A model generated the notes under the pieces. It was not told the origin of the DNA. It made no database searches and worked only from the letters and a program-made list of their open reading frames with translations. Of a stretch of 64,000 bases of DNA, positions 61,843 to 64,000 are shown one piece after another (position 1 is the first letter of the stretch; each line of letters opens with the position of its first letter). The position numbers and the translations under genes are program-made. Origin of the DNA: Ceratorhiza oryzae-sativae (taxonomy: Eukaryota > Basidiomycota > Agaricomycetes > Cantharellales > Ceratobasidiaceae); assembly GCA_030998015.1 (NCBI GenBank), contig JARWMV010000246.1, forward strand, positions 806,001 through 870,000, written 5' to 3'.

Positions 61843-63690
61843 ATGGGCGCTCTTCTCACCCTGCCCATGGCAGGGCTCTTCGGCACAATCGGTTCCTCAT
61901 GCCTGGCCGGCATCGCATTTTGCTTCACATCCACAGCCGGTATGTCATCGGTGCCCACACCGCAGCACATGCTCACTCCCACTTAGCATCCATGTTCTGC
62001 AAGTCATTCAACTGCAACTCGTCCATCGCGACTCGTGTCGGATTTGCTGTGAGTCACTCGCCGTAACATTACTACAATCTCTCACTTCTCGCAGATCATA
62101 TTCGCTCTCAACTCAATCTTAGCATGGGTCATGCGTACAGACAGAGCCATCAAACTCATCGAGAAATGGAGCTATGACTACATCAAGATGGACTGCACAA
62201 ACGACAAGTGTTATGGTGTTCTTGCAGTCCACCGTATCTGCTTTGCTCTCTGTCTTTTCCACACGCTCCTGAGTCTCTCCCTTGTTGGCGTAAGACACAC
62301 CCGCGACAAACGCGCTGCCATCCAGAATGGGTAAGCAGGCGTACCCAGCTCGTTTCTCTTTATTAAAAGTTGCGTGTAGTTGGTGGGGCCCCAAAGTACT
62401 CCTCTGGCTTGTCCTTGTCGGCATATCGTTCGCAATCCCCAACCCATTCTTCATCTTCTGGGGCAACTACCTCTCGCTGATTGGTGCTACCCTGTTTATT
62501 ATCCTCGGCTTGGTCCTCCTCGTAGACTTTGCTCATTCATGGTCCGAGACCTGCCTCGATCACATTGACTCGGCTCCCGAAGACTCCAAGCTCTGGCAGT
62601 TTATCCTTGTGGGCTCAACTGCCGGCTCGTATGTTGTTTCCATCGTCTTGACTATCTTGCTCTACGTCTTCTTTGCTGGCGGAGGATGCACACTTAACCA
62701 GTTCCTCATCTCCTTCAACCTCGCGCTTTGCATCCTCATCACCCTCATTTGCGTCCACCCGGCGGTCCAAGATGCGAACCCGCGCTCGGGTCTCGCCAGG
62801 CCAGCATGGTTGCAGCCTATTGCACTTACCTCATTACTTCTGCCGTTGGGAACCACACAGATGGGAACTGCAACCCTCTCCACCGCTCACCCGCACGCAA
62901 CGGCACCGTCATCATGGGCGCAATATTCACGTTCTTGGCGATTGCATATTCGACCAGCCGAGCGGCAACCCAGAGTCGAGCATTGGTTGGGAAGAAACGC
63001 CCCGCCGGCGCCATTGCACTACCAGAAGAGGATCACGTCAGGACAGATTCAGGTGTTGGATTAGTGACAACCCAACCCACGAGAAAGGATACGCCGAGGT
63101 ACCAGGCGTTGTTGGCTGCTGTAGAAGCAGGGTGGGTCCAATATTATGTGCAGTAATGTAGCGCAAACTGACACGGCATATCAAAGAGCTATTCCGGCAT
63201 CTGCTTTGGACGAGGACGAGGAGGATGAGGACGATTCCCCTGCTGGGGACGAGAGGGACGATGAGCGTGCTGGCACACGTTACAACGTGAGCATCTTGCT
63301 AGGTCCTAACTAACTAATTTCTGACATTAGCGTAGTACTCCTGGTTCCATGTTATCTTCGTCATGGGAAGCATGTATGTTGGCATGCTTCTGACTGACTG
63401 GTAGGCTCAGCTTTCAAATTCTGGATTCTAGTCTAAAACTTTTGTTAACAGGAACGTTGTAAGCACACGTCCACTCCCAGATAATCAAGACCCGAACCAG
63501 GACGTCTACATCGGTCGATCCGAGACCGCCATGTGGATGCGTGTCGTCTCGAGTTGGGTTTGCATCGTGATCTACATCTGGAGTCTTGTTGCACCGGTAT
63601 TCTTCCCTGATCGGTGAGCCTTCCAGGCCTATCTTGCATTCAGCCGTGATTAACGATTAAGCCTTTTATTCTAGATTTGGTGATTTGTGA
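61843..63690 (+). CDS. SERINC/TMS1 (TDE1) family membrane protein
   Basis: ATG 61843 (MGALLTLPMAGLFGTIGSSC). Exons continue FCKSFNCNSSIATRVGFA, IIFALNSILAWVMRTDRAIK, YGVLAVHRICFALCLFHTLL, WWGPKVLLWLVLVGISFAIP, NYLSLIGATLFIILGLVLLV, FAHSWSETCLDHID, FNLALCILITLICVHPAVQD and QASMVAAYCTYLITSAV. The end carries FHVIFVMGSMYVGMLLTDWN and WMRVVSSWVCIVIYIWSLVA, and the stop is at 63688-63690. About ten transmembrane helices and the FHxxF..GSMY...LTDW signature identify SERINC/TMS1. The family is linked to serine-derived lipids and membrane composition; a fungal transport role is unproven. An acidic loop (DEDEEDEDDSPAGDE) lies before the last helices. Confidence 0.88.
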
Positions 63691-63801
63691 GATAATAAAC
63701 ACGACGTTTGGATTACACCTTGTATGTAAGAGATAGCATGGAATACAAAATACGCCATATGCGCTATTAATTACAAACCCGCGGCCGCTCTATATTCGAC
63801 T

Positions 63802-64000
63802 TTACACGGCCGCCCCAATTTCTTTCCCGACTATTCCCAGACACCGTTTGGCATATTCCCTTGCACTTACACCTTCGCCATCGATAATCTTTGCCGCATT
63901 CTGCATCCCGGCGATCTCGACGAGAACATGGAAAAGTCGATGAAGGTGAGCGCGGGGCGAACGTTGCACAGCGTCGGCGATTAAACGCGAGGGTGAGAGC
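63802..64000 (-). CDS. C-terminal part of an unrecognised protein (runs off right edge)
   Basis: Reading leftwards from the window edge, an open frame gives SRLIADAVQRSPRAHLHRLF, HVLVEIAGMQNAAKIIDGEG, SAREYAKRCLGIVGKEIGAA and a stop at 63802-63804. The regular helical character suggests an all-helical or HEAT/ARM-like end. I cannot name the family. It is convergent with the SERINC gene, about 110 bases apart. Confidence 0.55.
   Translation of the reverse strand, partial: LSPSRLIADAVQRSPRAHLHRLFHVLVEIAGMQNAAKIIDGEGVSAREYAKRCLGIVGKEIGAAV

Overview
The window is nuclear DNA of a filamentous basidiomycete, probably an Agaricomycete. Nearly every gene is cut by several short GT-AG introns (mostly 47-90 bases), the genes are tightly packed on both strands, and the set includes fungal markers: ERG28, dynactin ARP10, a PalI/SUR7 protein, CTU2/NCS2, MED19, ATP20, POP4 and a fungal-type cation exchanger. 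No bacterial, viral or CRISPR features and no convincing tRNA gene were seen. The species cannot be named from the sequence. Exon boundaries were worked out by hand from splice sites, reading phase and family motifs.

Layout. 1-2.7 kb: two divergent DUF3445 (heme-dependent oxidative N-demethylase-like) paralogues. 2.8-14.2 kb: ARP10, a PalI/SUR7 membrane protein, a CPSF6-like RRM protein, a Gfo/Idh/MocA oxidoreductase and a kelch-repeat membrane protein. 14.6-21.6 kb: two half-size ABC exporters on the minus strand, the first looking like a pseudogene. 22-28.9 kb: ERG28, CTU2, MED19 and a secreted-type single-pass membrane protein. 29.2-33 kb: a C2H2 zinc-finger gene running in frame into a degenerate urate oxidase, followed by an intact urate oxidase. 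33.3-45.5 kb: ATP20, POP4, a DHA2-type MFS transporter, an S28 peptidase, a bZIP factor and a CCX cation exchanger. 45.6-51.4 kb: a MYST histone acetyltransferase with tandem PHD fingers and a family-16 methyltransferase. 51.4-53.3 kb is gene-poor. 53.3-64 kb: an intact third copy of the ABC exporter, a DUF1748 protein, an RNase III-like protein lacking catalytic acids, a long Ser/Pro-rich protein, a SERINC/TMS1 protein and the 3' end of an unrecognised gene.

The best candidate for something undescribed is at 29186-31191. Two C2H2 fingers and a Ser-rich linker read, with no intervening stop and with matching intron phase, into a complete urate-oxidase fold. That fold has lost the catalytic Lys and Thr and the substrate-clamp Phe and Arg, all of which its neighbour at 31574-32953 keeps. 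Other notable points are a predicted 5-base microexon in the MFS gene, GC-AG introns in ERG28 and one ABC copy, and a series of single-base frame breaks in conserved genes. Several of those breaks are explained by one missing C and look like sequence errors.
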